Notes: generated by a model not told the origin, from the sequence alone. Counted from the stretch's first letter, positions 53,888-63,610 are shown. The stretch is 64,000 bases of DNA from Streptomonospora litoralis (GCF_004323735.1 NZ_CP036455.1:4273101-4337100); one strand, 5' to 3'. Numbers and translations are program-made.

Positions 53888-54181
53888 ATGGGAAACACCG
53901 GCGACGGGCCGGGGCGGTCGATGACCGCTGAGGAGGTGGCCCGCCTGCCGGTGGTGCTGGATCCGGTCACCGCCGGGCGCCTGCTGGGGATCGGGCGCAC
54001 CAGCACCTACCGGCTGCTGGAGACCCGGGCGTTTCCCGCCCCGGCCTTCCGGGCGGGCAAGCGGTGGCGCATCCCCACTTCCGGGGTGTGCGCCCTGCTC
54101 GGGCTCGCCTACCCGCCCACCGGCGGGACGGGCACGGGCGGCGGGGGTGGTCGGCCTTCGGATTCCGACCAGGAAAGGTGA
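53888..54181 (+). CDS. xis: Excisionase-type helix-turn-helix protein
   Basis: 97 residues with AAGGAGGAGG directly upstream of the ATG. The MerR-like/excisionase HTH is complete: VTAGRLLGIGRTSTYRLLET, then FRAGKRWRIPTSGV. The Gly-rich tail is probably disordered. It ends three bases before the integrase start, so the two are translated together. It would steer the integrase toward excision. Confidence 0.88.
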   Translation: MGNTGDGPGRSMTAEEVARLPVVLDPVTAGRLLGIGRTSTYRLLETRAFPAPAFRAGKRWRIPTSGVCALLGLAYPPTGGTGTGGGGGRPSDSDQER

Positions 54182-54184
54182 CCG

Positions 54185-55660
54185 ATGGCCATCCGCGAGG
54201 GATCGGTGTTCAAGCGGTGCAGCTGCCGCGACGACACCACAGGCAAACCGTTGGGGACGAGGTGCCCCAAGCTGAAACGGCCCAATGGGGGCTGGAACTC
54301 CGCCCACGGAACCTGGGCTTTCCAGATCGAGTTGCCCCGACGCGCCTCCGGCGCGCGGCGCCAGGCGCGGCGGATCGGGTTCGACACCCAGGAAGCCGCG
54401 CGCGACCACCTCGACCACATCAAAGCGGCACTGGCGGTGGCCGAGGGAGACGAGCAGGCCGCGATCAAAGTGGCCGACCTCATCGAAGCGGCGATCGCGA
54501 AGCGCACCGACCTCCCGGGCACGGACGAGGTGCGGCGGCGTATCGGCGGGGGCGCCGATACCCGCGAGCAGGTGCCCACGGTGGGCGAGTGGCTCACCGA
54601 GTGGTTGGCGGGCAAGAAGAAGCTCGCCGCCTCCACCCGGTTGTCGTATCAGGGCCACATCACCAACTACCTCGCCCCGCACCTGGGCTGGGTCCGGTTG
54701 GACAAGCTCGGTGTGGGGCATCTGCAGATGATGTTCGAGGCGATCGAGGAGACCAACGACCACATCCGCACCAGCCGCGCCAGCGACGACCGCGAGGTTC
54801 GCGCCTCGGTGCACGGGATGCGGACCGTGAGTGTGTCCACCAAGCACCGGATCCGTGCGACGCTGCGCAGCGCCCTGTCGGCGGCGGTGTCTAGGCCGGA
54901 CCTTCCGTTGCAGGTGAACGTGGCCTCGCATATCGAGTTGGAGTCGGCTCCGCGCCCGAAGCCGGTGGTGTGGAGCGCGGAGCGGGTCGCCAGGTACCGG
55001 AAAACGGGGGAGGTGCCGGCCCCGGTGATGGTGTGGACCCCCGAGCAGACCACCCGGTTTCTCGAGCGGGCGTACCGGGACCGGCTCTATGCGCTCTTCC
55101 ACCTCATCGCCCTGAAAGGCCCCCGTCGCGGTGAGGCGGTCGGGCTGGAATGGGACTCGGTCCGGTTGGACGACGGCGCCATCGACATCACGACGCAGGT
55201 GGTGCAGCTGGGCTGGGACACGGCGATGTCTGCGCCCAAGAGCGCGGCCGGGCGGCGCACCGTCACCCTCGACACGGACACCGTGAAAGTCCTGAAGGCG
55301 TGGCGCAAGCGCCAGCGCCAGGAACGCCTCAAGGCCGGAGAATCTTGGACCGAGTCCGGGCGGGTGTTCACCCACCCCGACGGGACCGGGCTGCACCCGG
55401 GGTGGGTGAGCGGGTTGTTCGGCCGGATCGCGGCCGAGGCGGGCCTGCCGCCGATCAGCCTGCACGGGCTGCGCCACGGCGCCGCCTCGCTGAGTCTGGC
55501 GGCGGGGGTGGACGTGAAGGTGGTCTCGGCCGAGCTGGGCCATACCACGACCGCGTTCACCCAGGACACGTATCAGAGCGTGTTTCCCGACGTCGCCAAA
55601 GCCGCCGCCGAGGCGACGGCGAAGCTGCTGCCGTTGAAGCAGACAGGCGCCGGGGGCTGA
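54185..55660 (+). CDS. int: Tyrosine site-specific integrase
   Basis: 491 residues. It begins with a Cys pair (FKRCSCRDDTTGKPLGTRCP) like many actinobacterial integrases, then a SAM-like core-binding domain (STRLSYQGHITNYLAPHLGW), with an inserted helix before the catalytic domain. Active-site residues are visible: Arg in GPRRGEAVGLEWDSV, His-x2-Arg as LHGLRHGAAS, His in LGHTTTAFTQ and Tyr in DTYQSV. It recombines the element with its chromosomal site, here evidently tRNA-Arg(TCT), whose 3' end lies 355 bases downstream. Confidence 0.95.
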   Translation: MAIREGSVFKRCSCRDDTTGKPLGTRCPKLKRPNGGWNSAHGTWAFQIELPRRASGARRQARRIGFDTQEAARDHLDHIKAALAVAEGDEQAAIKVADLIEAAIAKRTDLPGTDEVRRRIGGGADTREQVPTVGEWLTEWLAGKKKLAASTRLSYQGHITNYLAPHLGWVRLDKLGVGHLQMMFEAIEETNDHIRTSRASDDREVRASVHGMRTVSVSTKHRIRATLRSALSAAVSRPDLPLQVNVASHIELESAPRPKPVVWSAERVARYRKTGEVPAPVMVWTPEQTTRFLERAYRDRLYALFHLIALKGPRRGEAVGLEWDSVRLDDGAIDITTQVVQLGWDTAMSAPKSAAGRRTVTLDTDTVKVLKAWRKRQRQERLKAGESWTESGRVFTHPDGTGLHPGWVSGLFGRIAAEAGLPPISLHGLRHGAASLSLAAGVDVKVVSAELGHTTTAFTQDTYQSVFPDVAKAAAEATAKLLPLKQTGAGG

Positions 55661-55673
55661 CCCCCCGGGGGGC

Positions 55674-55700
55674 GCGGGCGCCCTGGTCCAGGGCGCCCGC
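55674..55700 (+). terminator. Terminator hairpin after the integrase
   Basis: Perfect 11-bp stem GCGGGCGCCCT (55674-55684) with AGGGCGCCCGC (55690-55700) and a 5-base loop, 14 bases after the integrase stop. Confidence 0.75.
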
Positions 55701-56015
55701 TGACGCGGTGGCGGCCCTGTATGGCCCGGTGGCGGGCTGGTGCGGGGCCGCTGGTGTGTGGGGCGCTGTCCGGCGGGCGGGGCGGTGTGTGGGGCGTGTG
55801 GCGGGTGCCGCCGCGCCCCCGGGCGGGGCTGGCGGCACGGTGTCGGCCCGGCGGCCCGGGGTGGTGCGGGTCCGGCGGGACCCTGATCGGCTAATCCGAT
55901 GGGGATCTTCGGGCTGGAGTCCAGCTGGGGAGCGAGCGCGGAGCGAATTCGGAAGACAAACCGGGCGAATCGACACCCCGGAGAGTGTCTGGCAGGCCTC
56001 TCACCTGCTAAAATG

Positions 56016-56091
56016 TGGCGCACCTGGCAGGATTCGAACCTGCGACCGTCGGATTAGAAGTCCGATGCTCTTTCCACTGAGCTACAGGTGC
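56016..56091 (-). tRNA. tRNA-Arg (anticodon TCT)
   Basis: A full cloverleaf on the minus strand: acceptor GCACCTG pairs with CAGGTGC, D-arm TAGCTCAGTGG, anticodon loop CTTCTAA within GGACTTCTAATCC, and T-arm GGTTCGAATCC. The discriminator G is followed by an encoded CCA (56018-56016). It reads AGA codons. Its 3' end faces the integrase, so it is the presumed attachment site; the gene is intact. Confidence 0.95.
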
Positions 56092-56781
56092 TTGGTTCAA
56101 TTGTGACCAGGATCCCTCACCCGTAACGACATTGTGACCTGCGTGTTGGCGGAGCGTGTTGCTCGCGTCCGGGGTGGCCCCCGGCCCGCTGGGGTGGCCG
56201 ACTGGGCCGTGGGGCGGGCGCTGGTGGGGTGGGCAGGCCTGGGTGTCGTGACATTCTACGGTATTCGGAAGATGTCACCCATCGCTGGGCAAAACAATAA
56301 CAACTACGGACATTCGTAGTTGCGTCTCGTTAGCACGCGCGCTCCACCAAATCGGTCCGTACCGGCCTCCCCGGACACGTTACCCGTGATTAACCGCAGG
56401 TGGGGCGCCTGTTACCGGTGTTTCGCCAAGTCGCACCGAGTCGGGCGAGGTGTGGGGTGTGCCACTCTCCCGTCGAGATCGGGGTTCCAGGCAGCTTGAC
56501 CTAGAACACCCACCAGCCACCGTGGGCGACGACGAGGGCGAGCAGGTTGATGGCGGCCATGTGTTCGCCTCCTACTCGCGGGGGCCTGCGCTACTGCCGT
56601 CGCGGGATGGTGATACAGACAAGCGACACCCTTCGCCTGCGTCCGCTTTGCCCGCTCACTCTGACCGGAACTGATTACTATAAGTGATTGATTAGCAAAT
56701 TCGATTACTTTAAGTAGCTGTCCTGTGGGTGTCGCGGGGGACGGTGCGCTTGCTCTACGGCCGCGCACTAACGTTGAGCGG
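56092..56781. other. Intergenic region between the tRNA and cbiB
   Basis: About 690 bases with unusually AT-rich patches (around 56285-56320 and 56665-56715). It contains one tiny ORF on the minus strand (56501-56560). I looked for a cobalamin riboswitch ahead of cbiB and saw no convincing B12-box sequence. Other open frames here have no support. Confidence 0.5.
56501..56560 (-). CDS. 19-residue hydrophobic peptide ORF
   Basis: A strong ribosome site (GTAGGAGGCG) precedes ATG 56560. The frame encodes MAAINLLALVVAHGGWWVF and stops at 56501. The peptide is one membrane-spanning length and ends with tandem Trp. It could be a tiny membrane protein or a leader peptide for a gene now lost. No known small-protein family is recognised. 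Confidence 0.45.
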   Translation of the reverse strand: MAAINLLALVVAHGGWWVF

Positions 56782-57909
56782 GTGAAGAAGCAGGATCGAC
56801 GCTCGGCGTGGCCGACCGCTGCGGGGCTGCTGTGCGGCGCCCTCCTGGATCGCGTGCTGCCCGATCCCGAGTCCGGGCATCCGGTGGCCGTCTACGGTCG
56901 TGCCGCAGGGCGGCTGGAGCGGCTCGTCTACCGGCCGTCACAGGGTCGGGGTGCCGCTTTCACGCTGCTCGCGGTCGCTCCCGTCGCGGCGGGCGCCGGG
57001 CTGTTGCATTCCCGGTGCGGCGGTCCCGGCGTGCGTGCCGCTGTGACCTGCGGGGTCACCTGGGCTGTCGTCGGCGGGGCGATGCTGGGGCGGGAGGCCG
57101 AGGCGATCGCCGGGGCGCTAGAGGCCGGGGACCTCGACGAGGCGCGGCGGCGGCTGCCGGGCCTGTGCGGTCGTGATCCCCAGGCTCTGGACGAGCGGGG
57201 TTTCGCCCGCGCCACGGTGGAATCGGTCGCCGAGAACACCTCCGACGCCGTGGTCGCGCCGCTGCTTTGGGGTGCGGTGCTGGGCCTCCCCGGGCTCTGC
57301 GGTTACCGCGCAGTCAACACCTTGGACGCGATGGTGGGACATCGGTCGCCCCGATACGCGCGATTCGGTTGGGCGTCTGCTCGGCTCGACGATGTCCTGA
57401 ACTGGGCGCCCGCGCGGCTCACGGCCGCGCTCACGGCCGCCGCGGCGCCGGTCGTGGGAGGGTCGCCCGCCCACGTGCTGCGTATGCGGGCGCGCTACGG
57501 CTCCCGCCATCCCAGCCCCAACGCCGGGCACTGCGAAGCGGCGTTCGCCGGCGCGCTGGACCTACGGCTTGGAGGCAGGAACGTGTACGGATCCCGGGTT
57601 GAGGACCGCCCGGAACTGGGGGAAGGACGCTCTCCGGAAGTGACCGACATCCGCAGGGCGGTGCGGCTCGCCCGGACCGTCAACGCGGCCGCGGCCGGTA
57701 CCGCCGCTGCGACGGCCCTGGCCCTGGCCGCACGCGGAACCCGGCCGACCCGCTCCGCGCCCGCCACGGCAGTCGACCGGTCCGGCGTGCCGACCCTCGC
57801 CGCCGGCGCACTGTCCCTGCTGCTGCGCCCAGGGGCGAAGGGGCGCCTCGCCCGCCGCCTCGCCGCGCACGCGGCATTCGGCACCCTCCGCGGACGGAGG
57901 GCCTCGTGA
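56782..57909 (+). CDS. cbiB: Cobalamin biosynthesis protein CbiB/CobD (adenosylcobinamide-phosphate synthase)
   Basis: 375 residues from GTG 56782. Family blocks: [19 protein letters not shown] near the start, [40 protein letters not shown] and [20 protein letters not shown], then [19 protein letters not shown]. Several hydrophobic helices place it in the membrane. It attaches aminopropanol (phosphate) to adenosylcobyric acid. Its stop overlaps the cobQ start by four bases, a sensible coupling because CobQ makes its substrate. Confidence 0.94.
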   Translation: MKKQDRRSAWPTAAGLLCGALLDRVLPDPESGHPVAVYGRAAGRLERLVYRPSQGRGAAFTLLAVAPVAAGAGLLHSRCGGPGVRAAVTCGVTWAVVGGAMLGREAEAIAGALEAGDLDEARRRLPGLCGRDPQALDERGFARATVESVAENTSDAVVAPLLWGAVLGLPGLCGYRAVNTLDAMVGHRSPRYARFGWASARLDDVLNWAPARLTAALTAAAAPVVGGSPAHVLRMRARYGSRHPSPNAGHCEAAFAGALDLRLGGRNVYGSRVEDRPELGEGRSPEVTDIRRAVRLARTVNAAAAGTAAATALALAARGTRPTRSAPATAVDRSGVPTLAAGALSLLLRPGAKGRLARRLAAHAAFGTLRGRRAS

Positions 57910-59444
57910 CCAGCATGATCCGCCGCGGCCCCGCCGGCGCACCTGCCCTGCTCGTCGCCGGGACCACCTCCGACGCGGGCAAGAGCGTCATCGTGACGGG
58001 CATCTGCCGCTGGCTCGCCCGCCAGGGCGTCAAGGTGGCCCCCTTCAAGGCGCAGAACATGTCGTTGAACTCCGCCGTGACCGCGGACGGCGCCGAGATC
58101 GGCCGCGCCCAGGCCGCCCAGGCCGCGGCGGCGGGCGTCGAGCCCACTGCTGCCATGAACCCGGTGCTGCTCAAGCCCGGCAGCGATCGCCGCAGCCAGG
58201 TCGTCGTGCGCGGACGCCCCGTCGGCGAGACCGACGCCCTGGGCTACCGCGAGTTCAAGGACCGCCTGCGCACGGTCGCCGCGGAAAGCCTGGCCGAGCT
58301 GCGCGCCGAGTACGATGCGGTCGTCTGCGAGGGCGCCGGCAGTCCCGCCGAGATCAACCTGCGGCGCGGCGACATCGCGAACATGGGCCTGGCGCGCGAG
58401 GCCGGCCTCCCGGTCCTGGTGGTCGGCGACATCGACCGCGGGGGCGTATTCGCCGCCATGCACGGCACCCTCGCCCTGCTGGAACCCGCCGACCAGGCAC
58501 TGATCGCGGGCTTCGTCGTCAACAAGTTCCGCGGCGCCCCCGAGTTGCTGGAGCCCGGACTGGACATGCTGCGCCGCCTGACCGGCCGCCCGGTCCACGG
58601 TGTCCTGCCCTGGTTGGACGGCCAGTGGCTCGACGTGGAGGACTCGCTCGCGCTCAGCGGCGAGCGCGGCCCCGCCCTCGCTCCCCTGCGCGGGCGGACC
58701 CTGCGCGTGGCGGTCGTGCGTACGCCGCGGATCAGCAACTTCACCGACATCGACGCGCTGGCGGTCGAACCCGGCGTCGACGTCCGCTTCGCGACCTCCC
58801 CGCACGAGCTGGACGACGCGGATCTCGTGGTGCTGCCGGGCAGCCGCGCCACGGTCGCCGACCTGGCGTGGATGCGCGAACGCGGACTGGACGCCGCGGT
58901 GGTGGACCGCGCCGGACACGAACGTCCCGTACTGGGCATCTGCGGCGGATACCAGATGCTGGCGCGCACCATCCACGACGAGGTCGAGTCGGGAGCGGGC
59001 GCGGTGCCCGGGCTCGGCCTGCTGCCGACCAGCGTCGACTTCGCCGCGGACAAGACCCTCGCCCGCCCGGTCGGATCCGCCTACGGACACACCGTCGAGG
59101 CCTACGAGATCCACCACGGCCTGACGCGGATCGAGGACGAGCCCGGCACCGAGCGCTTCCTCGACGGCTGCCGCAGGCGCGCAGTGTGGGGCACCACCTG
59201 GCACGGCGCTCTGGAGAACGACGCCTTCCGCCGCGCTTTCCTCGCCGATGTGGCGCAGTGTGCGGGCCGGGACTTCGTGCCCGCCCCCGACACCGACTTC
59301 GCCGCCGAGCGCACGGCGCGCGTGGACGCGCTCGGCGACATGGTGGAGCAGTACATGGACACCGACGCGCTGCTGCGGTTGATGGAGCAGGGCCCGCCCG
59401 CGGAGTTGCCGATCGTGCCGCCAGCGGGGCTTCCCGCCGGTTGA
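57906..59444 (+). CDS. cobQ: Cobyric acid synthase CobQ/CbiP
   Basis: 512 residues from GTG 57906. The N-terminal dethiobiotin-synthetase-like ATPase domain has [17 protein letters not shown] (P-loop), [20 protein letters not shown] and [20 protein letters not shown]. The C-terminal glutamine amidotransferase has [14 protein letters not shown] with the nucleophile Cys and, near the end, [14 protein letters not shown] with the His. It amidates four carboxylates of cobyrinic a,c-diamide using glutamine and ATP. It is the second gene of a two-gene cobalamin operon. Confidence 0.96.
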   Translation: MTSMIRRGPAGAPALLVAGTTSDAGKSVIVTGICRWLARQGVKVAPFKAQNMSLNSAVTADGAEIGRAQAAQAAAAGVEPTAAMNPVLLKPGSDRRSQVVVRGRPVGETDALGYREFKDRLRTVAAESLAELRAEYDAVVCEGAGSPAEINLRRGDIANMGLAREAGLPVLVVGDIDRGGVFAAMHGTLALLEPADQALIAGFVVNKFRGAPELLEPGLDMLRRLTGRPVHGVLPWLDGQWLDVEDSLALSGERGPALAPLRGRTLRVAVVRTPRISNFTDIDALAVEPGVDVRFATSPHELDDADLVVLPGSRATVADLAWMRERGLDAAVVDRAGHERPVLGICGGYQMLARTIHDEVESGAGAVPGLGLLPTSVDFAADKTLARPVGSAYGHTVEAYEIHHGLTRIEDEPGTERFLDGCRRRAVWGTTWHGALENDAFRRAFLADVAQCAGRDFVPAPDTDFAAERTARVDALGDMVEQYMDTDALLRLMEQGPPAELPIVPPAGLPAG

Positions 59445-59519
59445 GGGCACTCTTCCGTGACCGGCACCGGCTTGTGGCCGCGTCGGGCGCGCCCCCGGCT
59501 ACCGGCGGGGCCGCCCGTC

Positions 59520-59903
59520 CTACGCCGAAGATCCGGGCCGGGAGGACCACGGCACCGTCGGCTGGAGCACGGCCTCGGTCAGGCCGCCGCTGCGCAGGCC
59601 GGTGATCTCCTGGTACTCGGGGTCGGCGACCATGCGGCTGAACGTCGCGCGGTCGGGGTAGCGGACGAGCAGGACCGCGTCCCATGCCTGGCCCTCCTCG
59701 GCGACCAGCGGCGACGCCCCGTCCCCGGCGTAGATCACCTCGGCCCCGTAACGCTCCAGGAAGCGCGCCGCCTGCCGGGAGTACTCCGCATAGGAGGAAC
59801 GGCCGCCGGGTGCGAACCGCAGCAGGTTGAGCATCACGACGGGACCGCCCGGGTCCTCGTCCAGCATGCGCGCGAGGTCCGCTCCGGAGGGGTCGACTGC
59901 CAT
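59520..59903 (-). CDS. DUF1330-family protein
   Basis: 127 residues; GGAGCC precedes ATG 59903. A dimeric alpha-beta barrel of the DUF1330 type: GPVVMLNLLRFAPGGRSSYA, AEVIYAGDGASPLVAEEGQA, WDAVLLVRYPDRATFSRMVA and the near-universal DPEYQEI. Relatives are small stress-linked or monooxygenase-like proteins of unknown reaction. It converges with cobQ and follows the PPOX gene, separated from it by a terminator. Confidence 0.85.
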   Translation of the reverse strand: MAVDPSGADLARMLDEDPGGPVVMLNLLRFAPGGRSSYAEYSRQAARFLERYGAEVIYAGDGASPLVAEEGQAWDAVLLVRYPDRATFSRMVADPEYQEITGLRSGGLTEAVLQPTVPWSSRPGSSA

Positions 59904-60017
59904 CGGTGGCTCCTTCTCGTCTCCTTCGATGTGCACCCCACCTTCGCATACCGTCCGGTTGGTATCCAGTCCCCCCACGAGCCGCCACGGCGCCCGCGCG
60001 TTTCGGTCGTACCGCGC

Positions 60018-60047
60018 GGCGCGCCGTCCCGGTCAGGACGGCGCGCC
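60018..60047 (-). terminator. Terminator hairpin after the PPOX gene
   Basis: Perfect 12-bp stem GGCGCGCCGTCC (60018-60029) with GGACGGCGCGCC (60036-60047), 6-base loop, 14 bases past the PPOX stop on the minus strand. Confidence 0.75.
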
Positions 60048-60061
60048 CGCGGGGACCGGCG

Positions 60062-60493
60062 TCAGCGGATCCTGGCGCCGTACACGTGCTCGACGGCCAA
60101 CGCCATCAGCACCCGGCGGTCGGTCACCATCACCGACCGGTACTCCTGCCAGTCCGGGTGCTCCCCCGCTGCACGGCGGTAGTAGTCGACCAGCGCGTCG
60201 ACCTCGGGACCGCCGGGGTCGGCTCCCGGACCGGTGAGGGTCGCCGTGCCCTCTGCAGTCGCCCACGCCCACCCGTCGGCACTGGTGACCTCCAACGCGG
60301 CCCGCGGGTCGCGGCGCAGGTTGGCCGTCTTGGCTCGGCCTTCGGTCATCGAGACGTAGATGACACCGGCCTCGTGGTCGTAGAAGGGTTGGACCGGCGA
60401 CATCTGGGGCCGGCCGTCCGACTTGATCGTCGCGAGGACGCCGAGCCGGCTTTCCGCGAGCAGTGCGCGCGGGTTGAACGGTGCGTCTGCCAT
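60062..60493 (-). CDS. PPOX-class F420-dependent oxidoreductase
   Basis: 143 residues from ATG 60493 (GGAGC upstream). A split-barrel flavin/deazaflavin-binding protein: LAESRLGVLATIKSDGRPQM, SPVQPFYDHEAGVIYVSMTE, GRAKTANLRRDPRAALEVTS, then VDALVDYYRRAAGEHPDWQE. The last block is characteristic of the Rv1155-like F420-binding subgroup of actinobacteria. It reduces an unknown substrate with F420H2. Confidence 0.88.
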   Translation of the reverse strand: MADAPFNPRALLAESRLGVLATIKSDGRPQMSPVQPFYDHEAGVIYVSMTEGRAKTANLRRDPRAALEVTSADGWAWATAEGTATLTGPGADPGGPEVDALVDYYRRAAGEHPDWQEYRSVMVTDRRVLMALAVEHVYGARIR

Positions 60494-60733
60494 GTCAAGC
60501 TCCAAGTCGCGTTCGCGGGCGGCTATTCCTCCCGGTCCTCCCCGACGCGGGGCCGGATCCGGCCGCGGGGCAGCACACCGGCGCGCACGGTGAACCCGCC
60601 GTTCCGGGGCGTTCCGCGGAGTTCCCCTCTCCGCGCCGACGCCCCCGCCTGCAGCCCGCGCAACCCGTACCCGGCGAATCCGTCCACTGCCCGGACCGTC
60701 GTCCCTCACCCCCGGCCGGGCGCGGCCGCCTGT

Positions 60734-61705
60734 TCAGCCGCCGTCGGCGGTGCTCCCGGCGCGGGCGAAGAGCCCTGCGACCCGGCGCAGGTAGTCGCGG
60801 AACTCGGGCGGCTCCTCGACGTCGAAATCGGCCTCCATTTCCAGCAGGATCAGCGCGGGCCAGTGCAGCTCGTCGGTGCGGACGACGAGTCGGCTGGCGC
60901 CGCCGCCGACGTCCTCGGCAGTGCCCCACTCCCCGACCGTTCGCGCCACATCGGCGGCCGGGGCGCGGACGCGGACCACGACCCGGTAGCGGGCCGGGGC
61001 CTCGGACAAGCGGGCCTGCACGAACGCCTCGGCGTCGCCTTCGGGCAGCTCCCGCTGCCGGAAGCGGGTTCCGGTCGGCTCCGGATCGTGAACGCGATCC
61101 ACCCGGAAGGTGCGCCAGTCGCCGCGATCGGTATCCCACGCCGGCAGGTACCACCGGCCGTTCAGCTGCACCAGCCGGTGCGGTTCGACCAGGCGCGCCG
61201 TCCGTTCGCCCCCGGAGGCGGTGTAGTCGAACCGCAGCCGCTCGGTGTCACGGCACGCCCGCGCGATCGCCAGCAGAGCGAGCGGGTCGATCCGCGGGCC
61301 GGCCATCCCCGGCGGCACGGGCGCCGTCGACGCTCGCAGCGCGTCGATGCGTCGCCGCAGCCGCGGCGGCAGCATGTCCATGACCTTGGTCAGCGCCTCG
61401 ACCGCAGCCTCCCCGTATCCGGCGGCGCTGCCCGCGGCCGCGCTGCGCAGGCCCACCGCGATCGCCACCGCCTCCTCGTCGGTCAGCAGCAGCGGCGGCA
61501 TGGCGCGGCCCGCACGCAGCTGGTAGCCGCCGCCCACGCCGGGGGTGGCGGCTACTCGGTAGCCGAGTTCGCGCAGGCGGTCGACGTCGCGGCGCAGCGT
61601 GCGCTCGCTGACCGCAAGCCGCTCGGCGAGCTCGGCGCCCGGCCAGAACCGGTTCGTCTGCAGCAGCGACAGCAGCCGCAGTGTCCGCTCGCTGGTGTTG
61701 CCCAT
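60734..61705 (-). CDS. HTH-WYL transcriptional regulator
   Basis: 323 residues. The N-terminal DeoR-like HTH is LAERLAVSERTLRRDVDRLR (residues ~25-45), followed by the GVGGGYQLRAGRAMPPLLLT connection. The WYL domain (~140-220) includes LVQLNGRWYLPAWDTDRGDW then RTFRVDRV, and a C-terminal extension follows. It is divergent from a DrrAB-like ABC exporter with 61 bases between starts, so it probably controls that operon. WYL proteins often sense nucleic acid or ligands. Confidence 0.92.
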   Translation of the reverse strand: MGNTSERTLRLLSLLQTNRFWPGAELAERLAVSERTLRRDVDRLRELGYRVAATPGVGGGYQLRAGRAMPPLLLTDEEAVAIAVGLRSAAAGSAAGYGEAAVEALTKVMDMLPPRLRRRIDALRASTAPVPPGMAGPRIDPLALLAIARACRDTERLRFDYTASGGERTARLVEPHRLVQLNGRWYLPAWDTDRGDWRTFRVDRVHDPEPTGTRFRQRELPEGDAEAFVQARLSEAPARYRVVVRVRAPAADVARTVGEWGTAEDVGGGASRLVVRTDELHWPALILLEMEADFDVEEPPEFRDYLRRVAGLFARAGSTADGG

Positions 61706-61766
61706 GGCTCCAGATTCTGCCGGATCGCGGCCGGAAACCGACCGGGATCGATCCTAGGTTGGCGCC

Positions 61767-62807
61767 ATGAAGACGACGATGATCGAAGCGCGCGGTCTGA
61801 CCAGGCGTTTCCCCGTTGGCAAGCAGGTGGTCGAGGCGGTGCGCGCGGTCGATCTGCACGTCGCCGGCGGCGAGGTGATAGCGCTGCTGGGGCCCAACGG
61901 CGCCGGCAAGAGCACCACGATACGGATGCTGGCGACCCTGCTGGCGCCGACCTCGGGAACGGCGACGGTGGCCGGGCACGACGTGGTCCGCGAGCCCGGT
62001 GCAGTGCGGCGGCGCATCGGCTACGTCGGCCAGGGCAACGGGGCCGGCCACGGCCAGCGCGGGCGCGACGAGCTGGTCAGCCACGGCCGCGCCTACGGAA
62101 TGAAGCCGGCGGCCGCTCGCAGCCGCGCCGGCGAACTGATCGACGAACTGGAGCTGTCGGGGGTGGCCGACCGGGTGGTGTCCTCTCTGTCGGGCGGTCA
62201 GCGCCGCCGGCTCGACATCGCGATGGGCCTGCTGCACACTCCCGACCTGCTCTTCCTCGACGAGCCCTCCACCGGCTTGGACCCGCAGAACCGCGCGCGC
62301 CTGCACTCCCACATCGCCCGGCTGCGCGCCCGGCACGGAACCACGATCGTGCTGACCACGCACTACCTCGACGAGGCCGATCTGCTGGCCGAACGCGTGG
62401 TGGTGGTCGACCACGGCAGCGTCGTCGCCGACGACTCCCCTGCCCGGCTGAAATCCGCGCACGCCGGGGACCGCATCCTGCTGGGCTTCGGCGACGCTGA
62501 GGCGGCCGATCGGGCGGCCCGCCACGTAGCGGGAATCGCCCAGGCGGCCGTGCACCGCGCGGGCACGCGGCTGGAGGTCCGGATGAGCGGCGGGGCCGGG
62601 TCGGCTCCCCGGCTGCTGCGCGAGTTGGGCGGGCTCGGCGCCGAGCCCGCCGAGGTGGAGGTCCGCCGCCCTTCGCTGGACGACGTCTTCCTGAACCTGA
62701 CCGGCCGGAGCCTGCGCGAGGACGGCGCTGCGGCCGGTGCCGGGGACGGCCCGCAGCCGCGGCCCGGCGAGACGAAGGAGCAGCAGGAAGCGGAGGCGTC
62801 CCGATGA
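61767..62807 (+). CDS. ABC transporter ATP-binding protein (DrrA-like)
   Basis: 346 residues. Walker A LLGPNGAGKSTTIRML, Q-loop IGYVGQGNG, signature SLSGGQRRRLDIAMGL, Walker B LLFLDEPSTGLDPQNRA and H-loop TTHYLDEAD are all intact. The C-terminal DrrA-type regulatory region (RPSLDDVFLNLTGRSL) is followed by a Gly/Glu-rich tail. Its stop overlaps the permease start by four bases. Probable drug or lipid exporter under control of the divergent WYL regulator. Confidence 0.94.
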   Translation: MKTTMIEARGLTRRFPVGKQVVEAVRAVDLHVAGGEVIALLGPNGAGKSTTIRMLATLLAPTSGTATVAGHDVVREPGAVRRRIGYVGQGNGAGHGQRGRDELVSHGRAYGMKPAAARSRAGELIDELELSGVADRVVSSLSGGQRRRLDIAMGLLHTPDLLFLDEPSTGLDPQNRARLHSHIARLRARHGTTIVLTTHYLDEADLLAERVVVVDHGSVVADDSPARLKSAHAGDRILLGFGDAEAADRAARHVAGIAQAAVHRAGTRLEVRMSGGAGSAPRLLRELGGLGAEPAEVEVRRPSLDDVFLNLTGRSLREDGAAAGAGDGPQPRPGETKEQQEAEASR

Positions 62808-63556
62808 GCGCGACGAATGCGGTCACCGACACCGCGACCGTCTTCACCCGGGAGTTGCGGCCGGTGCTGCGCGATCCCGTGTCGATCGTCTTCAGCATGG
62901 TCCAGCCGCTGTTCTTCCTCGCCCTGTTCGCGCCGCTGCTGCCCGAGTCCGTGGCCGGTACGTCGTCGCTGCAGTGGTTCGTCCCCGGCGTCCTCGTGAT
63001 GTCGTGCCTGTTCGCCACGGGTATGACGGGGTCGAACCTGCTGTACGAGCTGCAGACGGGCTCGCATGAGCGGCTGCTGGTCTCCCCGCTGCGCCGCTCG
63101 GCCCTGTTGACCGGGCGCGCGCTGAAGGAGGTCGTGCCCGTCCTCGCCCAGGCTGCGATCATCACGGCCGCGACTGTGCCGTTCGGGTTCCGTCCGTCGA
63201 TCCCCGGGGCGCTGGCCGGCCTGCTGGTGCTCGGGGTGCTCTCGGTCGGGCTGGGGTCGCTGTCCTACGCCCTGGCCCTGGCCTCCAAGGACCGCGAGTG
63301 GCTGTTCTGGAGCGTCCAGCAGACGCTGCTGTTCCCGCTGCTGCTGTCGGGCGGCGCGCTGCTGCCCGTGGAGGAGGGCCCGGGGTGGCTGCGGACGCTT
63401 GCCGCGTTCAACCCGCTGACCTACGTGGTGGACGCCGAACGCGCGCTGGCGGCCGGACACGTGGTCTCGGCCGATGCGGCCGAGGGCCTGCTCGCGGCGG
63501 CGCTGGTGGCGGCAGCGGGTCTGTACGTCGGTATCCGGGCCATGCGCCGGGGGTGA
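62804..63556 (+). CDS. ABC-2 type permease (DrrB-like)
   Basis: 250 residues starting at ATG 62804. Six hydrophobic segments: SIVFSMVQPLFFLALFAPLL, WFVPGVLVMSCLFATGMTGS, VLAQAAIITAATVPFGF, ALAGLLVLGVLSVGLGSLSY, QTLLFPLLLSGGALLPVEEG and EGLLAAALVAAAGLYVGI. The PLT motif (FNPLTYVVDA) typical of the family is present. It pairs with the ATPase directly upstream. Confidence 0.93.
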   Translation: MSATNAVTDTATVFTRELRPVLRDPVSIVFSMVQPLFFLALFAPLLPESVAGTSSLQWFVPGVLVMSCLFATGMTGSNLLYELQTGSHERLLVSPLRRSALLTGRALKEVVPVLAQAAIITAATVPFGFRPSIPGALAGLLVLGVLSVGLGSLSYALALASKDREWLFWSVQQTLLFPLLLSGGALLPVEEGPGWLRTLAAFNPLTYVVDAERALAAGHVVSADAAEGLLAAALVAAAGLYVGIRAMRRG

Positions 63557-63610
63557 GCGGATGCGGTCTGCGCGGTGCGCGTGGCACCGCACCGCGCAGA
63601 CCGCATCCGC
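63557..63610 (+). terminator. Very strong terminator after the ABC operon
   Basis: Perfect 22-bp inverted repeat (63557-63578 with 63589-63610) around a 10-base loop, starting at the base after the permease stop. No T-run, as is common in this group. Confidence 0.85.

Larger units (their letters stand above)
32240..56015. mobile_element. Remnant integrative conjugative element at tRNA-Arg(TCT)
   Basis: The right end has Xis and tyrosine integrase pointing at the 3' end of tRNA-Arg(TCT), the classic insertion layout. The left end has a type IV secretion gene block that stops inside a VirB4-like gene. Between them lie IS debris, cargo genes and small element-type hypotheticals. I found no duplicate of the tRNA 3' end at the left, and no relaxase, coupling protein, FtsK/TraB-type or replication protein. 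The left boundary is therefore the deletion junction near 32240, not a true att site. Confidence 0.7.

Noticed and set aside
56016..56038. Direct repeat of the tRNA 3' end as the left att site
   Set aside because: I searched the 30-56 kb region by eye for the T-arm and acceptor sequence and found no second copy.
56092..56781. Cobalamin riboswitch ahead of cbiB
   Set aside because: No recognisable B12-box or matching stems by eye, and the gene start lies close to AT-rich promoter-like DNA.
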